Below are positions 19,636 to 28,222 of a stretch of DNA of 43,495 bases, in pieces (position 1 is the first letter of the stretch; the number at the start of each line of letters is the position of its first letter). The position numbers and the translations under genes are program-made. Source of the DNA: Metalysinibacillus jejuensis (GTDB lineage Bacteria; Bacillota; Bacilli; Bacillales_A; Planococcaceae); assembly GCF_003057615.1 (NCBI RefSeq), contig NZ_QAFW01000019.1, positions 1-43,495 on the forward strand, read 5' to 3'. A model generated the notes under the pieces. The model ran no database searches. It saw nothing but the letters and a program-made list of their open reading frames with translations, and was not told the DNA's origin.

Positions 19636-19677
19636 ATAAAAAAACAAGTTATGACATCAAATTGTCATAACTTGTTT
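19636..19677 (-). terminator. terminator of fumC
   Basis: On the minus strand a perfect 15-bp stem (AAACAAGTTATGACA with TGTCATAACTTGTTT) is followed by seven T. Confidence 0.92.
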
Positions 19678-19689
19678 GTAGTACATATT

Positions 19690-21078
19690 TTAGGCGTTTG
19701 GATAAATCATCGTTTTAGGGTCAACATATTTATCAAATTCTTCGGCGGTTAATAAGCCAGATGCGAGTGCCGCTTCTCGTAAAGAAGTCCCTTGTTCATG
19801 TGCGGCTTTAGCAATTTTTGCGGCATTTTCATAGCCGATATAAGGGTTTAAAGCCGTAACTAACATCAAAGAATTATCAACATTGCGTGCGAGCACTTCG
19901 AGATTTGGCTCGATACCAATAGCGCAATGTTCATCAAATGACTGCAAGGCATCGGCTAGTAAGCGTACGGACTGCAAGAAGTTATAAATAATGACCGGCT
20001 TAAAGACGTTTAGTTCAAAGTTACCTTGGCTCGCAGCGAAGGCAATCGTTGCGTCATTGCCGACGACTTGTGTAACTACCATCGTTAACGCTTCACTTTG
20101 TGTAGGGTTCACTTTACCTGGCATAATCGAAGAGCCTGGCTCGTTCGCTGGAATGATAAGTTCACCGATACCACTGCGCGGGCCACTCGCTAAAAAGCGT
20201 ACGTCATTGGCAATTTTCATCGCATCGGCAGCGAGCGCTTTAATTGCGCCGTGTGTCGTCACGACTTCATCATGGCTCGTTAGCGCATGGAATTTATTTT
20301 CAGCCGACGTAAAGTTAATGCCTGTTTCTTCGCTAATATAACTTGCGGTGCGATCGCCGAACTCAGGATGCGCATTAATACCTGTGCCTACCGCTGTACC
20401 ACCGATTGCGAGTTCTTTCATATAATTGACGTTTGTCGCAATCATATGAGCTGATTTCTTAAGCATAGCGACCCAACCGCTAAACTCTTGGCCGAGGGTA
20501 AGGGGTGTAGCATCTTGTAAATGCGTACGTCCAATTTTAATAATATCGTCAAACTGTACCGCTTTATCTTCAAGTGTTTCGGCTAAGCCGCGCACGCGTG
20601 GCAATAAGTAATTTTCGACTTTTATTACACCAGCTACGTGCAGTGCGGTAGGAAAAGTATCGTTTGAACTTTGTGATTTATTGACGTCATCATTCGGATG
20701 CACGCGGTCACTGCTCGCTTGATTGTGTAAAATTTGGTTAGCGCGGTTCGCAATGACTTCGTTAACGTTCATATTCGTTTGTGTGCCGCTTCCTGTTTGC
20801 CATACGACAAGTGGGAAGTGATCGTCCCATTGCCCAGCGATAATTTCGTCTGCTGCTTTAACGATGGCTTTCATTTTATGTTCACTTAGCTTGCCTAAAT
20901 CAAAATTAGCACGTGCAGCGCTTTTTTTTAGGATGGCTAAGGCGTGAATGACTTCAATTGGCATTAACGTATCGCCAATTTTAAAATTCATTTTACTGCG
21001 GCCGGTTTGTGCGCCCCATAATTTATTTGCGGGTACTTGTACTTCACCCATTGTGTCTTTTTCAATACGGTAATCCAT
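19690..21078 (-). CDS. fumC: class II fumarate hydratase
   Basis: FumC interconverts fumarate and malate in the TCA cycle without an iron-sulfur cluster. The 462-residue product has the superfamily signature [15 protein letters not shown] near residue 320, the substrate-binding [13 protein letters not shown] and the catalytic region [19 protein letters not shown] lies 9 nt upstream of the ATG. It is a single-gene unit with its own promoter and terminator. A Fur-like palindrome covers the promoter (separate entry). Confidence 0.97.
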   Translation of the reverse strand: MDYRIEKDTMGEVQVPANKLWGAQTGRSKMNFKIGDTLMPIEVIHALAILKKSAARANFDLGKLSEHKMKAIVKAADEIIAGQWDDHFPLVVWQTGSGTQTNMNVNEVIANRANQILHNQASSDRVHPNDDVNKSQSSNDTFPTALHVAGVIKVENYLLPRVRGLAETLEDKAVQFDDIIKIGRTHLQDATPLTLGQEFSGWVAMLKKSAHMIATNVNYMKELAIGGTAVGTGINAHPEFGDRTASYISEETGINFTSAENKFHALTSHDEVVTTHGAIKALAADAMKIANDVRFLASGPRSGIGELIIPANEPGSSIMPGKVNPTQSEALTMVVTQVVGNDATIAFAASQGNFELNVFKPVIIYNFLQSVRLLADALQSFDEHCAIGIEPNLEVLARNVDNSLMLVTALNPYIGYENAAKIAKAAHEQGTSLREAALASGLLTAEEFDKYVDPKTMIYPNA

Positions 21079-21111
21079 CGTACATCTCTCCCTTAATTGT
21101 CATTCTATTTA

Positions 21112-21141
21112 ATGATAACAATTCTCAATTAATAGCGTCAA
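21112..21141 (-). promoter_or_regulatory. fumC promoter with overlapping Fur-like box
   Basis: On the minus strand TTGACG (21141-21136) and TATCAT (21117-21112) are 18 bp apart. The palindrome TGAGAATTGTTATCA (21127-21113) agrees with the Fur 7-1-7 consensus TGATAATnATTATCA at 12 of 14 positions and lies across the spacer and the -10. Repression by iron-loaded Fur is a reasonable prediction. PerR, with a related box, is the alternative. Confidence 0.5.
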
Positions 21142-21175
21142 GTTGTCTGCTTATCCTATTCCTTTTTAGGCAAAA

Positions 21176-21206
21176 AGAAAACATTAGCGCAAAATACGCT
21201 AATGTT
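21176..21206 (-). terminator. terminator of the DUF4145 gene
   Basis: On the minus strand AACATTAGCG and CGCTAATGTT form a 10-bp stem that overlaps the stop codon and is followed by TTTCTTTTT. Confidence 0.75.
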
Positions 21207-21882
21207 ATTCTTCGACGGGTTGCGGCATGGCACTCCGAATTTTGAGTTTCATCTCGATATTTTGTAAAAAAATATCTAAAAAGTATTTAAGCTCATTAAA
21301 CTCTTCGGTATTTTGATCTTGCGTGTACGCAATATAATCGCTACCTAAAGCTTGGGCGAGATCGCGCTGAACGAGTACAAATAAATCGGGGAAGTATGTT
21401 TCGGCACATTCGACAAGCGGCATTTTACGAATGACTTCTGCACGTTCAGGCTGCTCGAGCTTAGCGAAGTCTTTTACTAAAATTTCGAGTGCGAGACGGT
21501 AACCTGCTGCAGCAAGCTCAGTATGGCGCTCAAGCTCTGCGGTATGGGCTTGACGATAAATTTGAATAAACTTAGGTGAGAACTGCATAATTACAGGTGA
21601 AATTTCCATATTAACGGCAGGCGGATAAATCGACTTAAATGTCGTCGCTTGCGTTTGTTTATCCAACAAATGCGTTGTTAAAAATTTGCCTTCACAGCCT
21701 TTGCACTTATGTAATAAAAAAATAAATTCCTCTTGTTTTGTATAATCAATGCCTGATGCGCGTAGTGAATAGGGCGCTACAGTAATGCCGCAGTGCGGGC
21801 ATTGTTGCGGGATTTTGTAAGTACGCCCACCGTAATGGGGGATACTGCTTTGAAATGTAACGCTTTGTAAAGTCATAGTCAT
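21205..21882 (-). CDS. DUF4145 domain protein with N-terminal zinc ribbon
   Basis: The 225-residue protein has a four-cysteine zinc ribbon (C28-x2-C31 and C60-x2-C63) followed by a helical DUF4145 region whose core (AAAGYRLALEILVKDFA) matches the family. DUF4145 occurs alone or fused to restriction and other defence enzymes; its function is not settled. I chose the ATG at 21882, 8 nt after a perfect AGGAGG; the TTG two codons earlier lies too near it. The gene is monocistronic and divergent from ctpB. Confidence 0.8.
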   Translation of the reverse strand: MTMTLQSVTFQSSIPHYGGRTYKIPQQCPHCGITVAPYSLRASGIDYTKQEEFIFLLHKCKGCEGKFLTTHLLDKQTQATTFKSIYPPAVNMEISPVIMQFSPKFIQIYRQAHTAELERHTELAAAGYRLALEILVKDFAKLEQPERAEVIRKMPLVECAETYFPDLFVLVQRDLAQALGSDYIAYTQDQNTEEFNELKYFLDIFLQNIEMKLKIRSAMPQPVEE

Positions 21883-22027
21883 ATTCAAGGCCTCCTAATA
21901 CGGCTATTGTACCAAATAATGCACGAAAAAAGCATAACCATTTCCATTCTGTGCGCTTTTTCTTTTCGAACGTCAAAGAAACTGTTACTATATAAAATAG
22001 TATGCATGAGTGAGAGTGGTGAAACAA

Positions 22028-23461
22028 ATGGAAAATCAAGATCAAACAACAAAGCCGGCAGGGCGTTATTTACGCATTAAGCCCTTTACTTTTTTAATGC
22101 TTGTTTTTGTTGTTATCTTACTGACAGCTGGCTTAACGATTTTTGCCCTAACCTTTGGTGAAGAGAAAGTCGTAGAAGTGAAAGTGCCTGTCGAACGTCA
22201 AGAGTTTGCGCAATTATACGATGCTTTTGATGAATTAAAAAAACAATACTATGTTGAAGTAGACGAAGAAAAATTAGTTGAGGGTGCCGTTAACGGAATG
22301 GTTGATGCGCTAGATGACCCATATTCTGATTTTATGACAAAAAAAGAAGCCGAAGAATTTAATGAAAGCTTAAGTGGCAGCTTCCAAGGCATTGGCGCTG
22401 AGGTGCAAGATCGTAATGGGCAAATTACAATTGTTTCACCAATAAAAAACTCGCCAGCTGAGCGAGCGGGGTTATTACCAAACGATATTATTGTAGAAGT
22501 AGATGGCAAAAATATTGAAGGTAAAACAACGACTGAAGCGGTATCAATGATCCGCGGTGAAAAAGGTACCGAAGTGAAATTATTAATTAAACGCGGAGAA
22601 GCAAGCCCGATGACCGTAACGATTAAACGTGACGACATCCCGCTTGAAACAGTGTATGGTGAAATGCTACCAAACGGCATTGCGCACGTACAAATTACTT
22701 CGTTTAGTGAAACGACTAAAGATGAGCTTGTCGCAATTTTAGATTCGCTTGAAGGGCTAAAAGGTATCGTGTTAGATATGCGTCAAAACCCTGGTGGCTA
22801 TTTAGATCAAGCGTATGCGATCGCCAACTTATTTTTAGAAGATGGCAAACCTGTTTATCAAATTCAATTACGCAAAGGTGAGCCGCAAATTAAATATGCG
22901 AAAGGCCCGAAAATTTATGATGTACCTGTAACGGTAGTCGTAGATGAGGGAAGTGCATCCGCTTCTGAAATTGTAGCTGCTGCGCTTCAAGAGTCAGCCG
23001 ACGCTAAAGTTGTAGGTGTGCAGTCATTCGGTAAAGGCACAATGCAAACGGTTGAGGAGTATAAAGACGGCTCTAGTCTGAAGTTTACGCAAGGTAAGTG
23101 GCTAACGCCAAAAGGTAACTGGATCAACGAAAAAGGGGTAACGCCAAATGTTGAAGCGAAATTACCTGACTTTGCGACATTGCCGTATTTAGATACGAAA
23201 ACCGAGCTGAAAAAAGGCATGGTGAGCGAACAAGTGCAAACGGCTAAAAAAATGCTAACGGCGCTTGACTTTAAACCGGGTGAAGGCAACGTGTTTGACG
23301 ATGCTACAGTAAGTGCTGTATATGCGTTCCAAGCGGCGAATAACCTACCGCAAGACGGCGTGTTAAAAGGCGAAACGACACAAAAGTTAATGGAGCAATT
23401 ACGCGATAAATTAAAAGCCGACGACCCGCAATTAAAAGCGGCTGTCGATGCATTAAAATAA
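22028..23461 (+). CDS. C-terminal processing protease, S41 family (CtpA/CtpB type)
   Basis: The roughly 477-residue enzyme has an N-terminal membrane anchor (about 18-42), a PDZ domain (about 110-190), an S41 protease domain with the serine in GSASASE (308-314) and the lysine and glutamine in GKGTMQ (K336, Q340), and a C-terminal peptidoglycan-binding domain (about 400-465). The protease acts outside the membrane. In Bacillus, CtpB cleaves SpoIVFA during sporulation and CtpA-type enzymes act in envelope turnover; the peptidoglycan-binding tail favours a wall-associated role. The ATG at 22028 fits a GTGGTGA ribosome site; GTG codons at 22010, 22016 and 22019 are alternatives. Confidence 0.93.
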   Translation: MENQDQTTKPAGRYLRIKPFTFLMLVFVVILLTAGLTIFALTFGEEKVVEVKVPVERQEFAQLYDAFDELKKQYYVEVDEEKLVEGAVNGMVDALDDPYSDFMTKKEAEEFNESLSGSFQGIGAEVQDRNGQITIVSPIKNSPAERAGLLPNDIIVEVDGKNIEGKTTTEAVSMIRGEKGTEVKLLIKRGEASPMTVTIKRDDIPLETVYGEMLPNGIAHVQITSFSETTKDELVAILDSLEGLKGIVLDMRQNPGGYLDQAYAIANLFLEDGKPVYQIQLRKGEPQIKYAKGPKIYDVPVTVVVDEGSASASEIVAAALQESADAKVVGVQSFGKGTMQTVEEYKDGSSLKFTQGKWLTPKGNWINEKGVTPNVEAKLPDFATLPYLDTKTELKKGMVSEQVQTAKKMLTALDFKPGEGNVFDDATVSAVYAFQAANNLPQDGVLKGETTQKLMEQLRDKLKADDPQLKAAVDALK

Positions 23462-23467
23462 TAAGGT

Positions 23468-23500
23468 GGAGGGGGTGGCCGAGCTACTCCCTCTTTTTTT
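23468..23500 (+). terminator. terminator after the S41 protease gene
   Basis: GGAGGGGGTGG pairs with CTACTCCCTC (G-T pairs included) and is followed by seven T. The next ribosome site begins at once. Confidence 0.7.
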
Positions 23501-23513
23501 AGGAGGAAATGAC

Positions 23514-24404
23514 ATGAAGGATGTCTATTTATTTAGTGGATTTTTAGGTAGTGGTAAAACATCGATGTTGACGGACGTACTGCGTCAATTAAAAGAAGCC
23601 AACTTGCGCCCAGCTGTCATTATGAATGAGTTAGGTAAGTTAGCGTTTGATACGCAGGCGGTAGATGAAGACATTCCGCTCCGTGAAATGTTAGAAGGGT
23701 GTATTTGTTGTACGGGTTCAGAAAAAACCGAAGCGCAAATTCAAACGTTACTACATGAAGATAATTTTGACGTGCTCGTTATTGAAACAACAGGGGCAGC
23801 CCATCCTGTAGAAGCACTCGATGCGGTATATTCGCCGCTCTTTGCCGAGCAACTGCGCGTTAAAGGCATTGTAACTGTAGCAGATAGCCGTCTGTTTTTA
23901 GATCGTCATACGCTACCTGTACAAATGCGCTCCTTGTTTTTAGAGCAAATTCGTCATGCGCATTTACTGCTTGCTAATAAAATGGATTTATTAACGGAAC
24001 AAGAGCAAGCGACTGTTGTGACTGAAATGCAAGGCATTAATCAACATGCGTTTATTTTACAAACGACAAATGGCAAAGTGCCGCTCGCTTTACTGCAAAA
24101 ATTAGAAGCGACGCCAACCGCACCACATGAGGCGGCGCCGATTAGTAAACTGCATTTATCGACCCGCGTCGTTACGTTTACCACACCAGTGAGCCAAGCG
24201 GCGTTTGAAGACTGGGTGCGCCAATTGCCTGCGACCATTTACCGCATGAAAGGGTATGTGCTTGTAGAAGGGAATGCTAAGCCGATGCTATTTCAATACG
24301 CGTATGGCATGGTGCAGTGGCTCCCTGAATATATTAAAATGAAGCCGCAACTTGTCATTATTGGCGAGGATGTGCAGGCGCTTGAAGTTCCTGGTTGTTG
24401 TTAA
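23514..24404 (+). CDS. COG0523 (CobW/YjiA-type) GTPase, probable metal chaperone
   Basis: The 296-residue GTPase has Walker A GFLGSGKT (9-16), the metal-binding CxCC motif (C63-I-C65-C66), NKMD for guanine binding, and a C-terminal CobW_C domain (RVVTFTTPVSQAAFEDWV onward), ending in CC. COG0523 proteins deliver zinc or other metals to client proteins; ZagA in Bacillus is an example. No Zur box or client gene is visible nearby, so the metal is unknown. The ATG at 23514 is 7 nt after AGGAGG; the frame is open upstream through the terminator. Confidence 0.9.
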   Translation: MKDVYLFSGFLGSGKTSMLTDVLRQLKEANLRPAVIMNELGKLAFDTQAVDEDIPLREMLEGCICCTGSEKTEAQIQTLLHEDNFDVLVIETTGAAHPVEALDAVYSPLFAEQLRVKGIVTVADSRLFLDRHTLPVQMRSLFLEQIRHAHLLLANKMDLLTEQEQATVVTEMQGINQHAFILQTTNGKVPLALLQKLEATPTAPHEAAPISKLHLSTRVVTFTTPVSQAAFEDWVRQLPATIYRMKGYVLVEGNAKPMLFQYAYGMVQWLPEYIKMKPQLVIIGEDVQALEVPGCC

Positions 24405-24484
24405 CTAGGTCGCAAGTTGTGAATTTTCCGAAAATCTCAAAAAAAGAGAATAGGCTGGGGGGCTTTTTTCTCACGTGCGATGTA

Positions 24485-24493
24485 TGCTACAAT
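24485..24493 (+). promoter_or_regulatory. extended -10 upstream of murG
   Basis: TGCTACAAT is an extended -10 (TG-n-TACAAT), 70 nt before the murG start. No clear -35 is seen, as is common with this class. Confidence 0.45.
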
Positions 24494-24562
24494 AAATGAA
24501 TGAAAAAAGCAAAACGTTCACAACGAAGCACGAAAGTTAGCTGAAGAACAGGAGCATAACGA

Positions 24563-25639
24563 TTGGAACACAAAACAATTATTTTAACAGGTGGCGGCAC
24601 AGCGGGGCATGTGTCACTTAATCAAGCAATTATTCCGTCACTCTTACAAAAAGGGTATGACGTTCATTATATTGGTTCAACAGATGGTATCGAGCAAGAA
24701 TTAATCGGAGACGCGTTTCCGAAAGTGCCTTTTTACGGCATTGCAAGCGGCAAATTACGCCGCTATTTCTCTTTAAAAAACTTCACAGATCCGTTTCGCG
24801 TCGTTCGCGGTGTTGCACAAGCTTTTAGCATCATCCGTAAAGTGAAGCCGAGCGTGGTATTTTCTAAAGGGGGATTCGTGTCGGTACCGGTTGTTATTGC
24901 AGCGAAGTTAGCCAATGTACCGATCGTCATTCATGAGTCAGATGTGACACCAGGGCTTGCCAATAAAATCGCCTTGCCGTTTGCCTCACATGTTTTTACC
25001 GTATTTGAAGAAACATTGAAGCATTTACCATCAGACCGTTCAACGTGCACAGGCTCGATTATTCGCTCAAGCCTTTTTACCGGTGACCGCGATAAAGGTA
25101 TTGCGCGCTGTGAGTTTACAGGTGATAAAGAAATTTTATTACTCATGGGCGGTAGCCAAGGGTCAAAATTACTCAATGATATTGTGCGCGATAACTTACC
25201 GCGTTTACTCGCACGCTTTGATATTATTCATCTTTGTGGTAAAGGTAATGTCGACGTTAACCTATACAATACACCAGGGTATAAGCAGTTTGAGTACGTG
25301 ACCGACGAACTTTCTGACTTACTACATGCGTCAGATTACATCGTATCGCGTGCGGGCTCTAACGCCATTTTTGAGTTTTTAACCTTGCATAAGCCGATGT
25401 TACTCATCCCACTATCAGCGAAACAAAGCCGCGGCGATCAAGTATTAAACGCTAACTTGTTTAAGCGCCAAGGTTTTGCGGAAGTAATAGAAGAGGAAGC
25501 GTTAACTCAAGAAACGTTCTTCGAGGGCTTGAAAGCATTAATTGACAAGGCGCCGACGTATATTGAGCGCATGGCGGATACCCAGACGCCAAAAACGCCC
25601 GAAGAGATGGTGGAGTTAATTATCCAATACGAAAAATGA
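24563..25639 (+). CDS. murG: UDP-GlcNAc transferase MurG (lipid II synthesis)
   Basis: MurG adds GlcNAc to lipid I to make lipid II at the inner face of the membrane. The 358-residue GT28 enzyme has the N-terminal GGGTAGHV loop (10-17), a second glycine loop LLMGGSQGSKLLN, the C-terminal VSRAGSNAIFEFL signature, and the QVLNA segment. It starts with TTG; AGGAG lies 8 nt upstream. It stands alone, outside a division and cell-wall cluster. This short form is common in Bacilli. Confidence 0.93.
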   Translation: MEHKTIILTGGGTAGHVSLNQAIIPSLLQKGYDVHYIGSTDGIEQELIGDAFPKVPFYGIASGKLRRYFSLKNFTDPFRVVRGVAQAFSIIRKVKPSVVFSKGGFVSVPVVIAAKLANVPIVIHESDVTPGLANKIALPFASHVFTVFEETLKHLPSDRSTCTGSIIRSSLFTGDRDKGIARCEFTGDKEILLLMGGSQGSKLLNDIVRDNLPRLLARFDIIHLCGKGNVDVNLYNTPGYKQFEYVTDELSDLLHASDYIVSRAGSNAIFEFLTLHKPMLLIPLSAKQSRGDQVLNANLFKRQGFAEVIEEEALTQETFFEGLKALIDKAPTYIERMADTQTPKTPEEMVELIIQYEK

Positions 25640-25667
25640 GGGGATGCTATTGTTTATTTTACAGATT

Positions 25668-25712
25668 TCCCGAACGAGAAAGCCCTTGCCTTTAGGCTTG
25701 GGATGAAAGTGA
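25668..25712 (+). repeat. IS200/IS605-type end hairpin
   Basis: AAAGCCC-TTGCC-TTTA-GGC-TTGGG (hairpin at 25682-25702) followed by ATGAAAGTGAG looks like the terminal hairpins of IS200/IS605-family elements. It may be the left end of the element described next, or a relic of a separate copy. Confidence 0.4.
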
Positions 25713-25714
25713 GG

Positions 25715-25760
25715 TCAGATAAGGAACGCCTACTAGGGTGTTCTAATTATCTGAATTTTT
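25715..25760 (+). terminator. intrinsic terminator after murG
   Basis: TCAGATAA pairs with TTATCTGA, an inner GGAAC/GTTCT helix stacks on it, and TTTTT follows. It ends transcription from murG. Confidence 0.8.
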
Positions 25761-25773
25761 CTATGTCTTTTTA

Positions 25774-25802
25774 TTGTAGTTAGAGTGATTAACTGATATA
25801 AT
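25774..25802 (+). promoter_or_regulatory. SigA-type promoter of the IS605-like RNA
   Basis: TTGTAG (25774-25779) and a perfect TATAAT (25797-25802) are 17 bp apart. A transcript starting near 25809 would read through the structured region and into the acetyltransferase gene. Confidence 0.65.
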
Positions 25803-25808
25803 CAGTAG

Positions 25809-25999
25809 TATGAAAAACGGTTTTGGCATGAGCCGATGCGAACGCTAATGATGGCAATGGTCGTCTTGTTCGTTAAAGTCTAAAGGAAATAAGATAGTGT
25901 CTTTGTGTTGTACCCAACCAGTAACATCGGTTGATGGGAGAGCAAAGAAGAAATCTTTTGTACTTTAGAACCTCACTTATTTATGAGTGGGAGTGTCAG
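25809..25999 (+). ncRNA. candidate TnpB/IsrB-type guide RNA (omega-RNA or HEARO-like) remnant
   Basis: This 190-nt stretch has no gene but contains the ordered sequence blocks I associate with the 3' RNA end of IS200/IS605-family elements. These are GTTAAAGTCTAAAGGAAA, a small AAGA-TAGTG-TCTT hairpin, a CCCAACC/GGTTGATGGG hairpin, AAGAAATC, and a right-end hairpin CCTCACT/AGTGGGAG ending GTGTCAG. It is driven by its own promoter. No nuclease or transposase gene is present, so it is an RNA-only derivative. If the fold follows omega-RNA, the guide would be the sequence just past 25999, now the acetyltransferase coding region. The match is from memory of the family and needs a covariance-model search (Rfam HEARO and IS605-orfB motifs). 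Confidence 0.5.
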
Positions 26000-26532
26000 C
26001 CGTCCACGATCAACTGCAATTGCAATTGTTAGAGCCACATGATGCCGAGGCACTCGTAACGCTAATTACAGCAGAGCATATGCATTTAAAGCAGTGGCTA
26101 GGTTGGCTTGAAGAGGTACCTTCGCTCGAACAACAACGCGCATTTATCGCCCAAAGCTTACAGCAGTTTGCCAGTGGCGAAGCGCTCGTTACAGGCATTC
26201 GCTATGCGGGGGTGTTATGCGGTGTCATAAGTGTCAACCGCTTTGATCATCAAACAAAGACCGCTACGCTCGGCTACTGGTTAAGTGAGCGCTACACAGG
26301 TCAGGGCATTATGACAGATGCGGTGCGTGCGATGATGTCGCTATGCTTTTTTGAGCGCGCGATGCAAGTCGTCGAAATACGCGTCGCACAACATAACGTC
26401 AAAAGCCGCATGGTCGCAAAGCGTTTAGGCTTTACAGAAGCAGAAACCGTACCAGCAGCGGAAAATTTGTATGGTCGTTTCGTCGATCACGTCGTATACC
26501 GCATGACGCGTGAAGCGTATAATCACGGATGA
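25987..26532 (+). CDS. GNAT acetyltransferase (RimJ/RimL-like), 5' end altered
   Basis: The protein matches RimJ/RimL-type N-acetyltransferases: LQLLEPHDAEAL near the start, QWLGWL, the acetyl-CoA loop YTGQGIMTDAV, and a C-terminal DHVVYRMTRE. The first four codons (GTG GGA GTG TCA) lie in the right end of the IS605-like element, and no ribosome site precedes them. The native start seems to have been replaced when the element inserted. Translation may be weak or may begin at one of the two GTG codons. The substrate is unknown; relatives acetylate ribosomal protein N-termini or small amines. Confidence 0.8.
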   Translation: MGVSAVHDQLQLQLLEPHDAEALVTLITAEHMHLKQWLGWLEEVPSLEQQRAFIAQSLQQFASGEALVTGIRYAGVLCGVISVNRFDHQTKTATLGYWLSERYTGQGIMTDAVRAMMSLCFFERAMQVVEIRVAQHNVKSRMVAKRLGFTEAETVPAAENLYGRFVDHVVYRMTREAYNHG

Positions 26533-26536
26533 AAAA

Positions 26537-26580
26537 AGCCCGTAGCAACTGTCAATGTAGACAACTGCTGCGGGCTTTCT
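26537..26580. terminator. bidirectional terminator between two acetyltransferase genes
   Basis: AGCCCGTAGCAACTGTC and GACAACTGCTGCGGGCT form a long stem with two mismatches, A-rich on one side and T-rich on the other. The two genes converge here. Confidence 0.8.
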
Positions 26581-26586
26581 TTTGTA

Positions 26587-27135
26587 TTACATTGCCTCGT
26601 GGGCAGCGTCTGCATCGGCATTCGCTGTTACAAGGTAGAATAAGTCACGTGGAATTTGGTATAATTTAAATTTTTTGTCGCCAGCATTAATTTGCTCAAG
26701 TAGTGTAGGGTGTGTATCATTCGCCTCTACAACGTATGGCAGTTTTGCTGCTGCTTTTTGTGATTTAACGTTCTCTTCGCGAATGCGTAAGAAAACAGTT
26801 TGGAAATCTAATTCAAAAAATAATTCAGATAGAAAATCGTGCTTTGCTTTTTGGTTATACCCCATGCCTTGGAACGGAAGCCCAATCCATGTGCCTAAAA
26901 AGCCAGCGCCATCTTCAATGTCGAATAAGCTAATTGTCCCAATTACTTGACCCCAATCATCAGTAATTGTGCGTGAAATAGCTGTGCCTACAGCTTCTTC
27001 TTCCATTAGCTGTTTCGTCATAAACCAGTACTCATCAGCGGATGTTGCTTTTTGACGAACATACGGGAAAACGGTCGGGTGCGATAATAACTCATATAAT
27101 TCATTGCATTCTACTAACTCACGTTTTTTTAACAT
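26587..27135 (-). CDS. GNAT family acetyltransferase
   Basis: The 182-residue protein has the GNAT fold. An internal ISRTITDDWGQVIGTISLFD strand pair, the acetyl-CoA-binding stretch GTWIGLPFQGMGYN (a degenerate Q/RxxGxG/A loop), and the FFELDFQTVFLRIREENVKSQ helix-strand are visible. This last block resembles RimJ/RimL relatives. AAAGGAGG precedes the ATG. The acceptor is unknown. Although next to another acetyltransferase gene, it is convergent with it and not closely similar. Confidence 0.85.
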   Translation of the reverse strand: MLKKRELVECNELYELLSHPTVFPYVRQKATSADEYWFMTKQLMEEEAVGTAISRTITDDWGQVIGTISLFDIEDGAGFLGTWIGLPFQGMGYNQKAKHDFLSELFFELDFQTVFLRIREENVKSQKAAAKLPYVVEANDTHPTLLEQINAGDKKFKLYQIPRDLFYLVTANADADAAHEAM

Positions 27136-27562
27136 GCGAAACGCCTCCTTTTAAGGTCGAAAATTAATTCACTAGACGAAGCGACATCTTCTTTACGTCA
27201 AACTTTTCCCCAAGGTGAAAAAGGATAAACCTGCAAAGGAAAATAAATTATTACTATAATGAAAGTGTAATCGTTATTTTTCGAAAATGCAATTATTTTC
27301 TAGTATTTGTTCCGTAAATACTCATAAATGACTACTCATTGATTGTAAATATTATTTCATCATGCGTTTTTCTCGTAATGATTTCACGTCCAGCAAGAAG
27401 TATCATAAGTCAAAAAAAACAAGAAAGCTATAGTTATTTTTCCTGCAGAAATGGAAAATATTTTCGTCTGACACGAATTTGTCACTTGCTTTAAATATAG
27501 GGTTAAACGTGTCGTGTTTTTGCTAAAGAAAGCGTACAATTACTACTAAAGAAGGTGATAGC
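27136..27562. other. 427-nt intergenic region, divergent
   Basis: No gene is seen. The stretch is AT-rich and lies between the divergent acetyltransferase and the response-regulator gene. A TACAAT at 27535-27540 is a possible -10 for the two-component operon, and TATAAT near 27258 could start a long leader. GTTAAAC/GTGTCGTG repeats near 27500 do not form a clear operator. Confidence 0.3.
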
Positions 27563-28222
27563 ATGCAAAGAATTTTATTGGTAGAAGATGAAGCGAGTAT
27601 CGCGCGCTTTATTGAGCTCGAACTGCAGCATGAAGGCTTTGACGTTACGGTGTTGCACGATGGACGCGAGGGGCTAGAAGCGGCGCTTACTGAGCCGTTT
27701 GATGTGCTGCTGCTCGATGTGATGTTACCGCAGTTAAGCGGCACGGAAATTTGCCGGCGCGTGCGTAAACAATCCGACGTGCCTATTATTTTAGTGACGG
27801 CGCGCGATGCGGTAACTGACCGTGTGAGCGGTTTAGATGCGGGGGCTGATGATTACATCGTCAAGCCTTTTGCAATTGAAGAGTTGCTTGCGCGTATTCG
27901 TACGATTTTACGCCGCGTGACGCCGCCAACAGAAACAACGTATGAGGTAGGTGAGGTCGTCGTCTACCCAAAGCAGCGGGCAGTGACGGCGGCGCAACAA
28001 GCGGTAGAGCTAACGAAAACAGAGTATGATTTATTAGTGTATTTAATAGAACACCGCAATCAGGTGTGTAGCCGCGACCAAATTTTAACGGCAGTATGGG
28101 GCTTTGACAGTGAAGTGGAAACGAATGTCGTGGACGTTTATATTCGTCATTTGCGCGCCAAGCTCGGCAATTATTTAACGATTGATACGGTGCGCGGTGT
28201 AGGGTATGTGATGCGCGCATGA
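27563..28222 (+). CDS. OmpR-family response regulator, ArlR-like
   Basis: The 219-residue regulator has a receiver domain (phosphoacceptor D52, acidic pair E8-D9, conserved T and K in VTARD and VKPF) and an OmpR-type winged helix (about 125-219; VETNVVDVYIRHLRAKL, TVRGVGYVMR). The sequence is closest, by eye, to ArlR of staphylococci and its Bacillus relatives. AAGGTGAT precedes the ATG. It overlaps the kinase gene by 4 nt, so the two are coupled. Confidence 0.93.
   Translation: MQRILLVEDEASIARFIELELQHEGFDVTVLHDGREGLEAALTEPFDVLLLDVMLPQLSGTEICRRVRKQSDVPIILVTARDAVTDRVSGLDAGADDYIVKPFAIEELLARIRTILRRVTPPTETTYEVGEVVVYPKQRAVTAAQQAVELTKTEYDLLVYLIEHRNQVCSRDQILTAVWGFDSEVETNVVDVYIRHLRAKLGNYLTIDTVRGVGYVMRA

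Noticed and set aside
24425-24470. Terminator between the COG0523 gene and murG
   Set aside because: A-rich and T-rich flanks exist around GGCTGGGGGGC but the pairing is too weak to call.
25987-26532. Acetyltransferase called as a pseudogene
   Set aside because: The catalytic part is intact and two GTG codons could start it, so I keep it as a gene with an altered 5' end.
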